Assembly: GCA_022264855.1 (NCBI GenBank)
Contig: JABYQU010000014.1
Coordinates: forward strand, 248,001 to 312,000
Direction: 5' to 3'
DNA length: 64,000 bases
Origin: Lenzites betulinus
Lineage: Eukaryota; Basidiomycota; Agaricomycetes; Polyporales; Polyporaceae
The notes under the pieces are model-generated. The model saw only the letters and a list, made by a program, of their open reading frames with translations. It searched no databases and was not told the origin of the DNA. Position 1 is the first letter of the stretch; every line of letters starts with the position of its first letter. The position numbers and the translations under genes were made by a program. Positions 27,453 through 39,244 of the stretch are shown piece by piece.

Positions 27453-28186
27453 ATGCCTGCCGACGTAGACTATCTTAAGAGCCTCTTGCGGTCGTTCCCA
27501 GACTACCCGAAGAAGGTCCGCCGATAGCTTCACCTCTTGAAGTGCGCGTCCTCACCCCCTTCCGTGCAGGGCATCGTCTTCTTAGACATCTTCCCCCTCC
27601 TCCGCGACCCTGTCGCGTTCGAGACGCTGATCACGCACCTCGTCCATCGGATCACGTCGCACACCATCGCGTCCTCGCCCTCGAAGAAGATCGACGTCGT
27701 GGTCGGCCTCGACGCGCGCGGGTTCCTGCTCGGGCCCATCGTCGCCATGCGTCTTGGCGCCGCGTTCGTGCCCGTGCGCAAGCAAGGCAAGCTCCCTGGC
27801 GAGACGATCAGCGCGGAGTACGAGAAGGAGTACGGCGTGGTGCGTTTGTGCATTTTTGCGGTGCAATATTGTGCGAGACGAGCCGTTATGTTTATTCCGG
27901 GCGCTTGGATCTTAGGACATCTTTGAGATGCAAGCGGACGCAATCAAGCCTGGCCAGACCGTCGTCGTCATCGACGATCTCATCGCCACTGGTAAGTCGA
28001 GACTAGAACCGTGTGACATGGATGTTGACTGCAGGCGTAGGTGGCTCTGCCAAGGCTGCGGGCGAGCTTGTCGCCAAGCTCGGCGGCAAGACGCTCGAGT
28101 ACATGTTCATCATCGAGCTCACCTTCCTCAAGGCCGCGGAGAAGCTCGACGCGCCAATGTACTCCGTTGTCAAGGTCGACGACTAG
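27453..28186 (+). CDS. APT1: Adenine phosphoribosyltransferase
   Basis: Salvages adenine with PRPP to AMP in the cytosol. Four exons: MPADVDYLKSLLRSFPDYPKK; then GIVFLDIFPLLRDP, VVVGLDARGFLLGPIVAMRL, FVPVRKQGKLPGET and SAEYEKEYGV; then DIFEMQADAIKPGQTVVVIDDLIATG, the PRPP-binding motif; then GGSAKAAGELVAKLGGKTLEY to VVKVDD and TAG at 28184-28186. Length about 180 residues is typical. Two AG acceptors 6 nt apart (after 28034 and after 28040) follow the last intron. The second gives the canonical ATGGS; the first would insert Gly-Val into the PRPP loop. Convergent with the mannosidase-like gene on the right. Confidence 0.96.
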
Positions 28187-28357
28187 ACTCCGAATATAGC
28201 GACAACGTAAGCGTGCGACGAAGGCAGAAGAGCAGAGAAATACAGGCCGGTGCAGGCTACACGGCGCGGTATACCAAGTTGTCCGACATCCATGTATTCG
28301 TATCAGCAGCGTAGTAGGCATGTACAGTGTGGTCGTGCGCGTGCGGCACGGTAGCAG

Positions 28358-31300
28358 CTAGACTAAAAGCCTTGTGTTAATCAATGGGTGGTTGTTGAGA
28401 TAGAGCACGCGCGGCGGGTCCTCGGCCTTCACTCTTCCGGCCTCCTCTCCCTTCTGTTCGTTCGCGGGTTGATTCGCGTCTACGTGACCGCCGTCCAAGG
28501 GCTCGACTACCAACCGGACCTCGCCGAGCCCATACCGCTCGACGGAGTCCAGCATATCGGCGACGAGTTGTGCGTCCGGCCGACGGAGGACAACGATCGC
28601 GACGTCGTTGATTTCGGGGCCCGCGTCGGCGAGGTCTTCGGCATCGGCAGACGGGTTGATGTGTTGCTCCTCAGTGCCGAGGACGACAACCCCCGACGCC
28701 CCTGCGTCTTGAGCGAGGATGAGCTTCTCGATGAACGTGCACTCGCCCCGCGCGACCACGACCGCGGCGCCGTCCAGGTCCTCCGCGTACGGCGCGCAGC
28801 CGAGTGAATTATCCGGAATACGGGTGACATGTACGCCGTCCCCATGTCCAAAGCGCAGTGGGTGATCGCCGGGAGACAAAGGCGCTGCAGGGTCTCCGCC
28901 GAACATGGCGGTCGCAGCCGGGACGACGGTCTCGCTGATAACGTCGTGCATGCCCGGACCTTGCAGCTGGAGGAGAGGGTCGACGTAGTCGAGGTAGAAT
29001 CTCAGCTGTACTTCGGGCGTGCGCGGACTGTTTGGAGATCCACTCTGACTTCCAGGTGGGGCGAGTATCAGCTGACTGTCGTTAAAGTAGATCTTCTGAC
29101 CGGTCTTGACGGCATATGGCCCAACTGACAGCACCTTTAGCGGAAGATGTGAAAGGAGTGGGATTCGATGCTTACGTTTTGCAATGTCGTAGCCTTTGCC
29201 ATCCAGACGGCTGACGATATGTACTCGGATGCCCGTGACGTTGTGGACGAGGTACCCGTCCGCTACCGGCACCAGCTTCTCTGCGGACGGGCTAAGATCC
29301 TCCACAGCAACTTCACCGTGTGCAGAGAGGACGAAGTTGTACGTCTAGACACGACAAAAACACGTAAGTCGCCTGAACACAGGTGCCGCTGTGATACGTA
29401 CATACGGATCGTGCTTCGGTAGCACACACCACCCGTCTGGATCCCACCAGCGCGTCTCGTTCTCAGACGCAACGCGGCCTACGAGCTGCCGCGCGTATTC
29501 GAAGTCCCCGCGCGTCGTAATACCCCCGGTCAAGCCCGAGTCGCGTGAATGGTTGTGTGGCTCATCGTAGACCAACACTGGGGAGGAGTACGCTGGACAT
29601 TGCAAGCTCTCGACGCGTCGGAGTTTGCGCCGCGCCGGGGAGATCGGGCGAAGTAGGGCATTGTCGAGGGTGAGGATATGTCCTTCGGTGGTAAATACCC
29701 AGTGAGAGTCGTCCGCATGGAGCTGATTTTCCTCATCAAAAAGGAGGAAAAGATACTAGGGCATATAGTTAGATTCTTTCAAGTATGAAGCAGCGTAGGA
29801 CATACTTTGAGTGTTTCAGAGAGAACGAACGACTCCATTCGGTCGTCTCGTCCATTGGTGCGAAGGTCGTTGATGCCAGTCAAGCCGCAGTCCACCCTGG
29901 CTCGTATGCTAATGTCGTGAAGAATTCGTTCTGCGGGATGTGAGCCGCCTGTATATACGAGGTTGTGTCTAAGTAAGACAAACATACCGCCGATATCTAA
30001 GTAGAATGGATCGCGCGTAGCCTAGAATCGGCGTCAGTAAACCAATCAATGCACCCGATACGACGTAAGCACGTACGCGGTATAGATACCATGTCGACTC
30101 CACGAATTCTGTTGGTCAGTCAATAATTGGTAAGAAGTTTCGTGGACATGTTGCTCACCCGGTCTCAGCGGATACTGGAACGACGTTGCTTGATGGAAGT
30201 TCATATCCCAGACCTCCGGCAAACCCCCGAATCCACGCCAAATATTGTAATCTGCGTGATTTACCGGTCAGAAGGGATCCGTCACGGTCGTATAGAGTAA
30301 GTAATATCGCACAAGTTAGGTGGGACTTCACTGCGTTCTCCACATCACCGCCTAACACTTGCAAGCCGGGCCAGAAAGCCGACAGCGAGTCCACAGAGCT
30401 GTATTGGGCGTCTCCCTAGGGAACTTCAGTACAGAAACATCTGGTTGAGATTGAGCCAAACAAACACACCGAATGGATGTTCACGTTCCGGTACTACCCT
30501 GATATCGGTAAACAGTCAAGAGAATGGCACAGTGGGGGGCTTACCCAATAACCATCTGATGCTCTTGAATATCGCATTACAGAGGCGTACGAATCTTGCC
30601 AGACGTCCAGAAACTCCACCTCCCCTACGCATATTCATCAGCTGCACCGTAAAGAGTATATGGCATTGGCACTCACCGCTCAAGATGTACCATTTCAGCG
30701 CATACTCGTAAAACGAGTCGATGCCTGCGCCGATGCCGTTCACCTCTGGATGGGTCCACAACTGTGGTGAAATGAAACTGTCATTTCGTTGCTGTAGTTG
30801 ATACGACTGTTGGTACGGTACGTACGCCAGTAAATATATTGATGGTATTGCCTACTAGACCAATATCCGACCTGCGATTCCAGAGCGCGAAATATGCCTT
30901 GTATGCCGCTTTCTCGAATCGGTCGTCGCCAGTCAATCGACTCAACGTTCCAAATTCGAGGATTAAGGATCCTGCCCCGGCAGTACCTACATGATCGATA
31001 AATATATCAGCGTTGGGCCGGGGAATCGACCTTCTGACTGCCGTCCACTGTAGTTGAGGTACGCCGGAGAGCCCAGATTCAGGCACAAACATGCACTTTG
31101 ACCTTGAGGGTTTGTGTGCGCCGCATCCGACTGACAGCGTCCGTGTTGAGCGGCGAGATGAGTGAATGGGTACTTACATGTGTCTGTGGATTCCCCCTTA
31201 GGTATTCCATGACGTAGGTTTATCTGGTAGGGGCTTAGGAAATATCACAGCTAGAAGAGTGAGACACAGTACCCTCGCATAAGGCAGGCCAGTGATCGTG

Positions 31301-32072
31301 TGAAAGGCTGGCAGTAGCCTCTCTCCAAGATCATGAGCTAGTCGAAGAAGTTCCCCCTTATACCATGGCAAGTGGAACGGTTGTCCAGGTTTCTCCGCAA
31401 AGATATGGCCAGAGAGAAGCCCGCCCAAGACTCTGATGGTCGTCTCAAAAACCTGAGGTTTGGTATTGACGTCAAAAGAGACCCATTGGATGACCTTGCG
31501 AACGGCGTCCTCAAAACCTGGAGGATCATTCAGGACTACAAATGTGTCGAGGACATCGACTAAGGTCAAAGAGAAATTCCCAGCGACGTCGTTCATAGCT
31601 ATATCGGCGCTGGGACGAATTTCGTTTGCATTTCAGTAGAAATGGTGCGAGGAGTACTCACGGGTTTAGCCAATTTGGCCCACGCCCAGTACATGATAAA
31701 GGTGCAAGCTGAAACGGACAGTCAGCTATTAGCCTAGACAGAATCATGTGTTCATACCTCGTCAAGAGGAAATGCTAGTCAAGTGAGCAATTCGCGAACG
31801 CATTCAAATGTGGAATGGACATGAGCGCACCGAACTTCAAGTAGTGGTCATAGCCATGATGCCATAATTCGCGCACTTGCTCTCTATGGTAGACATTAAG
31901 CTTGATTCAGGACATTCCCAGCGCAGACGTACCTGACGGCTAGTTTCCTTCCACTCGTCCATGCTGCAGGGCCCGGTAAAGCGTGAACAGATGGTGCGGA
32001 TGACCAGTGGCTGTCGAGGGCAGCGATGAGTAGGGCAAGCAGACCGGTGGGCCAACCCGAAGGCCACTTCAT
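28358..32072 (-). CDS. EDEM-like alpha-mannosidase (GH47) with PA domain
   Basis: Resembles ER degradation-enhancing alpha-mannosidase-like proteins, which trim mannose from misfolded glycoproteins in the secretory pathway. ATG at 32072 begins a hydrophobic signal peptide ([18 protein letters not shown]). GH47 blocks follow in order: [125 protein letters not shown] and FTTEGH (calcium-site threonine). The acid residues of the ETTIR and MESF motifs are present. A protease-associated domain follows ([30 protein letters not shown]), as in EDEM3. The C-terminus ([12 protein letters not shown]) shows no HDEL-type retention signal. About 17 introns. Confidence 0.92.
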
Positions 32073-32363
32073 ACAGAGCAGACCGAGAGAGCCAGATGGG
32101 CGCAGTATGCCCAAACTGCAGGCCGAAACGAGCTCGTGGTGGTGGGCGAGGAGACGTAGGAAGACTTGGGCCACAAACTCCCGCACGGCGAACAAGTTCC
32201 CGCTCGACGTGGACATACACAGCACGTGACATAGTACAAACGGGCGCTCATGACGTCGGTCCGGGCGTCTCTCGATCCAAGCTTTTCGAGTTCATAGCGC
32301 CTGGAACTTCGAAGTTGCCCTCCTCCTCGTGTCTCTCTTAGCTGCGTGCCCACAGCCGAAAGC

Positions 32364-33576
32364 ATGGCCACTATAATTGACGTGTCCGGTAGCCTCGGAG
32401 AGTACATGCTCAAGGGCTGGGTATGCTTTCCTGCGCTTATGCGGTCGACGGAGGTTCACATAAGTGCTTTTAGGTGTTGACGGACAGGATCTGCTCAAAA
32501 TGTGGCAAAGTGCCCATGATGAGGTCTCCCTCTGCAAATCCCGTGTCGATCCAATTTTGCGTAAATTGCGACCCACGGCCAGGCAATACAGCCGGCGGAA
32601 GTAGCTCTCACTCTGCACGGCCGAGCATGGTGCCCCAGACGTCAAGTGTACCGGACGTAAGCTCGGTATCAACAGTATCGTACAGCACACGCATGTCCCG
32701 GTCCTCTACTCCGCCAACAGACGTCTCGAGCGAGCCAGACTCGCCTCATCTCGCCCCCATCATGGACACCGCAGAGTCCCTGCGGCGTCGACAGCAATCT
32801 GACACAGCTTCCGCCGAAATTGGCAGGCGCATGCTGAACGGGTGGGCGATGCTAGGAGATGAGTGCCCCAATCCCAATTGCTATGGGATCCCCCTCGTGC
32901 GGCCACCCAAATCTCAAGCAACCATTGACCCGAGGAAGGCGAGTATTATCCGTGATATGAACCCCGCGCCTGCGGCCTAACCAACACGCAGGAATGTGTG
33001 ATCTGCGGCATTGTGTATATCGACGAGAAAGACGTCGTGGGACGGGATCGCCTAGTGCCTGTACAGGACCCACTTCCTTCGGCAGAACATCATCCGCTTC
33101 AAGCACACCCTGCCGCCGGCGTATCGATGCCTTCGCGGGTACCCACCGATAAGGGTAAAGGAAAGCAAAGGGTTGAAACAACACACATAACGGTAGGAGT
33201 GCGCTCGTGCGTATCGAGTGAAGTTGTCTGATCGACCCCGTAGGATCACAGTTACACGTACGCATCGGGAGCACGGGCAACGTCGTATATCAAACCAGAG
33301 CCGACGGTACCTGTAGCCATCATGAGACCACCTTACTCGTTACTGAACTCTTCTCAGATCACACGCTCTCCCACGTTTTCTGCTCTCGAGGCGTCCGCGC
33401 GGTCCCTCGAAAGGACCCTCTTGGCTCTATCTGCTCGTCTGGATAGCTTGACAGATGCTCCTGTCTTGAACCCTACCGCCATTGGTCAGACTGCTGATAC
33501 GATCGCCAAAGTCTCACAAGCTCTCGCCCAAGTCAAAGGGCTGCTCTGGAGTGAAGGCCAGGCGCGGATCGAGTAG
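32364..33576 (+). CDS. ZNRD2/SSSCA1-like zinc-ribbon protein
   Basis: Contains two zinc-ribbon-like units of the Sjogren syndrome/scleroderma autoantigen 1 (UPF0148) family. The first is GEYMLKGWVLTDRICSKCGK with CVNC about 25 residues on; the second is NGWAMLGDECPNPNC with CVIC. Start ATG 32364 (MATIIDVSGSLGEY). The exon pair joining the second unit uses a GC donor (intron 32939-32991): without removing it the frame would end at PAPAA, with it the frame runs DPRK-ECVICG. A serine/threonine-rich linker separates the units. The C-terminal exon (to TAG at 33574-33576) carries a helical segment ALEASARSLERTLLALSARL, a probable coiled coil not typical of short family members. Divergent from the mannosidase-like gene. 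Confidence 0.8.
32939..32991 (+). other. GC-AG intron
   Basis: 53-nt intron beginning GCGAGT and ending CGCAG, with CCTAAC as a likely branch site. Splicing it restores AAG-GAA-TGT-GTG and the second CxxC of the zinc ribbon. Confidence 0.75.
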
Positions 33577-34323
33577 AAACCCTGCGCCCGCGTGAAAACA
33601 CACCCTGATCATATGCTCATTGGCCTTAGTGAGGTGAGCCAGATTTGCGTCAATGGTGACTTGCAACGTAACCCACAATGTCGTGTGGCCTGATCGCGCA
33701 GTGTGGATGATGTGGACCAGAGTAGGAGGTACTGGTCAGGGGATCGCAGGCAGGGAGTAGCCGCTCGGGAAGATGCCAGGTTTGTGTATCCAAGTGTATT
33801 GACCGTCGGATACGGCTTGTGTCAGAAACATGCGCGCGACAGCATTCTGCGTATACCGCTGGACGGAACATCTCCTGCGCGCTTGAGGACTGTGCAAGCT
33901 CATCTCCCATTCGGCATGCTCGGTAACCCCGGACAGCTGACGAGGTGCAACCGCCTATCTTTGGGCGGTCGATACGCAGTCTGCATCGTATAACGAGCAG
34001 ATACAAGCACATGAATGTACAAGATAGCCCTTCTCCGCTGTTCTTCTCATGCGCGGTAACCTCATGTCTTCCATGCTGCTCGCTATAAGGGCTGCCTCCC
34101 CGCTCGGGGCCAGCTCCCCATCTGTTCTTACATCTTCGCGCGTGCAGCACACCCTTCGTTGCGTACGCCCCCACAGCAGTCTTGTCGCTCTACAGAGCAT
34201 CGTCGAATGCCGGCATTCACCTAGACTTCGCCTTTGTCCCTTTGACACTCATCCAATCTTCGCGCCATTCACCAGCATCTCGTCTTGAATATTCCTTAAC
34301 CTGCCTTGACCCTCTGCGACGAC
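33577..34323. other. Spacer with no supported gene
   Basis: About 0.75 kb. A 174-codon minus-strand open frame (33650-34174) has no motif, no plausible neighbouring exons and low-quality composition. The right part is pyrimidine-rich and probably the promoter of the next gene. Confidence 0.4.
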
Positions 34324-36366
34324 ATGCCTCGCCTCTTCCCCAACCTTGGTCGATCCTCGAAGGATCGGCAGTACGACGGGTACGATGCTCCCCATGGCTA
34401 CTACGACTATGGGTATCCCGAGCAAGAGTCCCACCAGCACCGCTCAGCTTGGAGCAAAGTTCTCCACAGAAAATCCACCAAGAGGGTATGTCGTCGAAGT
34501 TGTCCGTCCGTGCTTCGCCGCATAACTCACTTTCCACACGTGCCATTAGGACTACGTTAGGGAGGACCCTGTGCGTACCTTTCTTTCGACTTAGCCGGAA
34601 CGGATGTTTCTAACACGAGTTGATGAGCAGGGACCGCACTCCTACCCGGGAGGATATCGCACTACGATGGAGGATTATCCCGAAGACCCCCACGTACATC
34701 CTGGGATGGATCCCCGCGTACATCCTGGGATGGACCCCCGTGTACATCCCGGAATGGTCCCCGATGAGTACGGAGAGTCTTTCGAGGACCTACTCTCGGG
34801 GCGTCACAGCGACACAGCGATTCCGCTCGTGCAGCGAGAGAGCTCGCTCACCCGCCTACAGCAAGCGTTCGCGGACAACGGCACGTACGCACCTGCGATG
34901 TCTGCCGCGCCCTCCATGTCCATGTATCCACCACAGCCTCCCATGGCAGGCCGGCCACACGTGTCTGCGGTCAATGATCTGCACCAGCCCGCAATGCTTG
35001 TGAACAGCCCAGTCCAGACGCAAGGCCTCCACCCGGATGTCGTGCATCACTCGGCGTCTTACCCAATAACCCGTGACCGGCCCCACCGCAGGCACCGGGA
35101 GCACGAGAGGGAGCGGAGCGCCCCTCCTAGGGTCAGTTCGCAATTGAAGATCTTCACCTGCATTAGCCGCTGACGCACGAATCAATAGTCCTACAGGGAC
35201 GGAAGGGAACATCCAGCCTACTGGGAAAACCCGTTAGACCCAGGCGAAGAGCCCCCCGTAGTTGTCGTCGTCGAGCATGGCAAGAACGGCAAGAAAGACA
35301 AGTACTATATCATTCCAGGGGGCGCTCCCGTCATCTTCGAAGATGAGGACGGCAATGAGTTGACTCGGTATGTCGGATCCTGTTTCTCGCAAGGCTATTC
35401 TCATTTTGTTTGTCATAGCGTTGGGGATTTTAGCGGCCATTACCGTCCCCCTCAGCGTCCTCGCCCGGTGATCGTACAAGATCAGTACGGAAATGAGATA
35501 TGCAGGTGAGTTGAATTTGCTTCCCCTTGAGCCTGCGCGTCACCAACAATCATGTTTCTCAGGGGTGGCTTCTCGAATGATGACCACATTTCTGTCGGCA
35601 GCCGCGACAACTACACGCACCGCAGCAGTCGAAGCGCACATTCAGACCATCGCGGTCGCCCCACTCACCGTTCACAAGATCAGAGGTAAGCGCATGGTCA
35701 ACACCACTCTATGGCACTCACTGACGTGTCGTTACAGGGGTCATTCGTCCCACCACACGTCTTCTCACTCCTCTCGTATGTTTGCTCCTGATTCCTACCA
35801 TCATGACCCCCACTATCAGTACGTGTGTACATGCTCGTAGTCAGGTCAGATGTTGATGCCACCTACTAGACCCTCACGACCACGAGCTGGCACTCGTTCA
35901 TCGCGAGACGACCCCGAAGTAGTTTTCTTGGACCCCAATCAAGGTCGGACTGCACGATCGCAGTATGTCGCACCGTCCACTACATCCTCGTCGCAGGCTG
36001 ACGTTTCACCATCAGCCGAAGCGGGAGCTCCAGCGACACCCTCGTTCGCTCGAGCCCTCGTGACCACCACTCAAGCTCAGGTCGTAGCCATGACAGGCCG
36101 CGAGAATATCCTGACGAGCGCGGGCGCGAACGTGAACGTGAACGTGAACGCGGCCGCGACTACCACAGGCGCGACCATGACTCTCGGCGACCGTAAGTAT
36201 GCCCGGACCCACCGCCCTCGCGCGACAAAGCACTTCCCACACGACCATCCGCAGATCGAGCTCGCGCAGCGGCTCGGATGACTATTACGAGGACCGACGA
36301 TATCGAGACCGGGAACGAGAAAGGCGGCACAGATATGACCGTTATGGCCAGTATGACTATGATTGA
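34324..36366 (+). CDS. Low-complexity protein with HPGMDPRV tandem repeat
   Basis: Multi-exon gene starting MPRLFPNLGRSSKDRQYDGY at ATG 34324. It encodes Tyr/Asp/His-rich disordered sequence. An exon carries three eight-residue repeats of the form DPRVHPGM (34684-34760). The middle has the most ordered part: VVVVEHGKNGKKDKYYIIPGG, VIFEDEDGNELTR and PVIVQDQYGNEICR. Then follow His/Ser/Arg-rich sequence, GTRSSRDDPEVVFLDPNQGR and an NVNVNV stretch. The last exon is highly charged (DDYYEDRRYRDRERERRHR) and ends YGQYDYD with TGA at 36364-36366. I do not recognise a domain; the ordered GKKDKYYIIPGG block probably marks a conserved fungal family. Function unknown. Confidence 0.7.
34684..34760 (+). 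repeat. 24-nt coding tandem repeat
   Basis: About three copies of a 24-nt unit (GACCCCCGTGTACATCC-like) in frame, encoding HVHPGM/RVHPGM repeats. Copy number is likely to vary between strains. Confidence 0.8.
36126..36150 (+). repeat. AACGTG hexanucleotide microsatellite
   Basis: Four near-perfect copies of a 6-nt unit in frame, encoding alternating Asn-Val. Confidence 0.75.
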
Positions 36367-36569
36367 GGCTGATGAGCATCGGACACGAGTGCGCGCAGGC
36401 GGGACTGGAATTATATTCCGCTAGCAGTGTAGTATTGGACGGAACAATACTTAGTAGCTGTAGATATGACATATGCTTTACATGCAATATGCAACATCAT
36501 TTCACCTTCCACTGCGGCAACGATAGCGACTCAATGACCCACCTCGCGGTACGCGAATTCATGCAACGG

Positions 36570-37857
36570 TCATCGTCGGCCACCCCTGCCACCGCCCCTA
36601 CCACCACCGCCCCTGCTCCCACTACCCCTACTCCCACCGCCTCCACCTCCTCTTCCGCCCCCTCCGCGTCCACCCCTTCCCCTGCCCCTTCCTCGCCCTC
36701 TACCACGAGTCATGCCCTCAACAGCACTGATCTCGCCCCTACCGAGCCGCAAGATCCCGTCCTTGAACGAGCCAACACCCATTCTCAGCCCCTTCTCCCG
36801 CTTGTTGTTTTTAGGTTTCGCAAGCTCAGCAGCCTCGGCATCATACATGCCCTTGAGCATCGGGTGGTAGTTCCCCAATTGCTTCGCCTAGCACACGGCG
36901 GTCATAAGCTCAAGATCCGGCACAACGCCCAGCGTGATAAGAGACGAGCGCACCTCCTCCACCTTCTTCTCGTGACGCTCCTTCTGCTTGTCCAACAGGC
37001 CGTCACGGACACGTTTCGCCGCGCGGTTGCGCTCCGCATGCCGCACGATCGACTCGCCCTTGCCGAGCTTCGCCTTGCCCGCTGCTTCGAGGATGCGGCC
37101 CTCCAGCGCTTTCCTACGCTGTGCGGGCTTTAAACCAAGCTCGGGATTGAGCGACCCCGAAAGCAGCTGCGTGTGCACTAGGCGATGCAGGAGCGCGTCG
37201 TTTTGCGCGTTCGACCTGCCAGTATGCGCGTGTTACTATTTGTGTGGATAGCTCGCAAGAAGCCGTGACGTACATGTCCTCTTCTTCTCCTTCGGTGGCG
37301 CCTTGCTTTTTTGAGGGTTGCACGGCGTCTTCAGTCAGTTTTGAGACTTTGGACGACTGAATGCGCACGATGAGCTTCAAAAGGTATGCGGTGACGCGTC
37401 ATGTGCTCACCCACCATGAAACCTGACTTGGACTTCTTCGGAACTAGAGCAGATGCTCCGGCCTCTGAGAACACTACGACGTCCGGCTGATTTGGTGGGC
37501 GGGAGTTGTGCGACTGTGTGTCGTACCGGAACCCATCATCATCTACGTGATTGTAAGCACGTTGCACGCCAAAATGACAAGGAAGCCCGCACCATCCACT
37601 AAGTCTTCTTCCCCATCGTCGCTCTCGCCTTCCGATGAAAAATCTCCGTCCGTTTGTTGTCCACTGCCTGAGCTTTCGCCGATTCCTCCCCACTCCTCCT
37701 CTTCAGACTCCTCCACCTTCTTTCGCTTCTTCTGTTTCCTTTCGGGACTAAGCTGTGAGACGTCCTTCCTCTTCCCAATCACGACTGGGGAGTCGAAAGA
37801 CTGCAGGAATTGTTGGCCGTGGGCCTCCAGGAGTTTAAGTAAGTCTTCGCTCGGCAT
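36570..37857 (-). CDS. DUF4602/C1orf131-FAF1-like protein with RGG tail
   Basis: Resembles the C1orf131/FAF1 group linked to small-subunit ribosome assembly in the nucleolus. Start ATG 37857 (MPSEDLLKLLEAHGQQFL). An acidic, lysine-rich N-terminus contains KRKDVSQLSPERKQKKRKK; then PPNQPDVVVFSE and ALVPKKSKSGFMV. The conserved block reads LLHRLVHTQLLSGSLNPEL, KPAQRRKALEGRILE, AKLGKGE and RNRAAKRVRDGLLDKQKER. After a 66-nt intron, EEAKQLGNYHPMLKGMYDAE follows, the diagnostic end of the domain. The tail is an uninterrupted arginine/glycine-rich stretch (about 36571-36700 on the minus strand) of RGRGRG and RGGGGRGG type, an RNA-binding and nucleolar hallmark. Function inferred from the family. 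Confidence 0.82.
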
Positions 37858-38188
37858 AGCGGGCTGTCTCGTGAGGGCCCCAGAACGACTGATTGGGGGC
37901 TAAAAAGCTTCGATTCCTGTCAGCTACGCTTGTAAGAGTTGTCGAGATAAGTGTTCCGTCCTATGGAGGACTTGGTGAGGATTCGGAACAGAGCTCGCAC
38001 TGCAGAATTTCAGCCACAGGGCTTCTCCTAAAACGGGGTTAGGGTTTGCCCGATCGGTGGCGGGGCGCCGAGACGTGCCGGGATCGCGTACGGGCTTGGA
38101 TTTCGACCTGCACTCGACCACTGGCTGCACACACTATTCTGCCACGTCCTACCCCTCTCTCTGAGCCTGATTCTCATACGCAGACAAC

Positions 38189-39048
38189 ATGGGGAAGAAC
38201 CGCAAGGATATGCGGGCCAAGCAACAAGCCTCAGCGTCTTCGGCGAGCAAAACAACTGCCATAGACATCCCGGAGGAGGAGCAATGGCGAATTATCAAAG
38301 AGTCAGGCATATTGAAGCAGGCGGGTGCTTCAACTGCCGCGCAGGAGGCAGCGTTGGGAGGCGACGATGAAGACTACGAGATCTCACCACTGGCAGACGA
38401 GGTGTTCCGTGCGCTGTTTCTTGCCATACCCATGTCATTCATGTTGCTGTTAATGGATATGTACGTCTGGCTACTTCCCCATGTACTGCAGAGGACGTGT
38501 TTAACGTTCGCAATCGCAGATTGGTACATTATCAATACGGACGCCGTCCTACCTTCCTGGATTTACGAGATCGACTGCTTCCTGGCGTGCCGAGTGCGTA
38601 CGAACTAATGTCTATGGTACCATGTTACGCTTACACGCCAACCACAGTCATCTACGTATTCGTGTTCTACTGTAAGTTTGCGCGCACAGGAGGCATTGCC
38701 AGCTGAAAGTATTGACCAAATGTCACATCCCGCCGCTAGCCAACCGTTACAAGGCTGACAAGAGGGCGCAAGCCGCACTGTTCTGGTTGTCATGTCTCGC
38801 AGGCGGACGACTCATCTGGCTACTCAACCGCGGGAACTGGCTCACTGTTATGCAACAGGTTAGTAGGTATACCAAAATGCTATTGTATGAGACTATTGCT
38901 GACTGTACGCCACACACCTACATAGTGTCCGCCGGCTGCGACGGCCTGGATATTCGCCGTGGTGCAATTGAATCTCGGTCCCGCAGTTCTGAGCCTCGTA
39001 GTGGCTGGAGCCTACACATGGTACAAGGGTTTCACGCTGAACATCTGA
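38189..39048 (+). CDS. Small multi-pass membrane protein, uncharacterised
   Basis: Starts MGKNRKDMRAKQQASASSAS at ATG 38189. A charged N-terminus with EEEQWRIIKESGIL precedes hydrophobic segments: LFLAIPMSFMLLLMDIL, IIYVFVFYSNRYK, ALFWLSCLAGGRLIWLL and AWIFAVVQLNLGPAVLSLVVAGAY. It ends WYKGFTLNI with TGA at 39046-39048. Conserved charged bits between helices (NRYKADKRAQAALF; NRGNWLTVMQQCPP) suggest a defined fungal family, possibly that annotated DUF7719. The function is unknown. Five exons with short introns. Divergent from the ribosome-biogenesis gene. Confidence 0.75.
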
Positions 39049-39244
39049 ATCACGTACATTATGGTAATCTTACAATGGACTCCTTACTACTTCTCTCACT
39101 CACACGGACTTCAATACATTAAACTTTACCGTATCCGCCAGTGGGCGAAAGGACTTTATGGCATTGACGTAGGTAGGGTAAGGTAGCATAACTGACGACA
39201 AAAGGATGTGTGCTCGATGATACGCCGCATATCGTGTTGCGTCC

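Noticed and set aside
32939..32980. Early end of the zinc-ribbon protein at PAPAA
   Set aside because: It would cut the second CxxC unit in half; removing the GC-AG intron restores it.
33650..34174. 174-codon minus-strand frame in a spacer
   Set aside because: No motif, no splice partners, and composition unlike neighbouring proteins.
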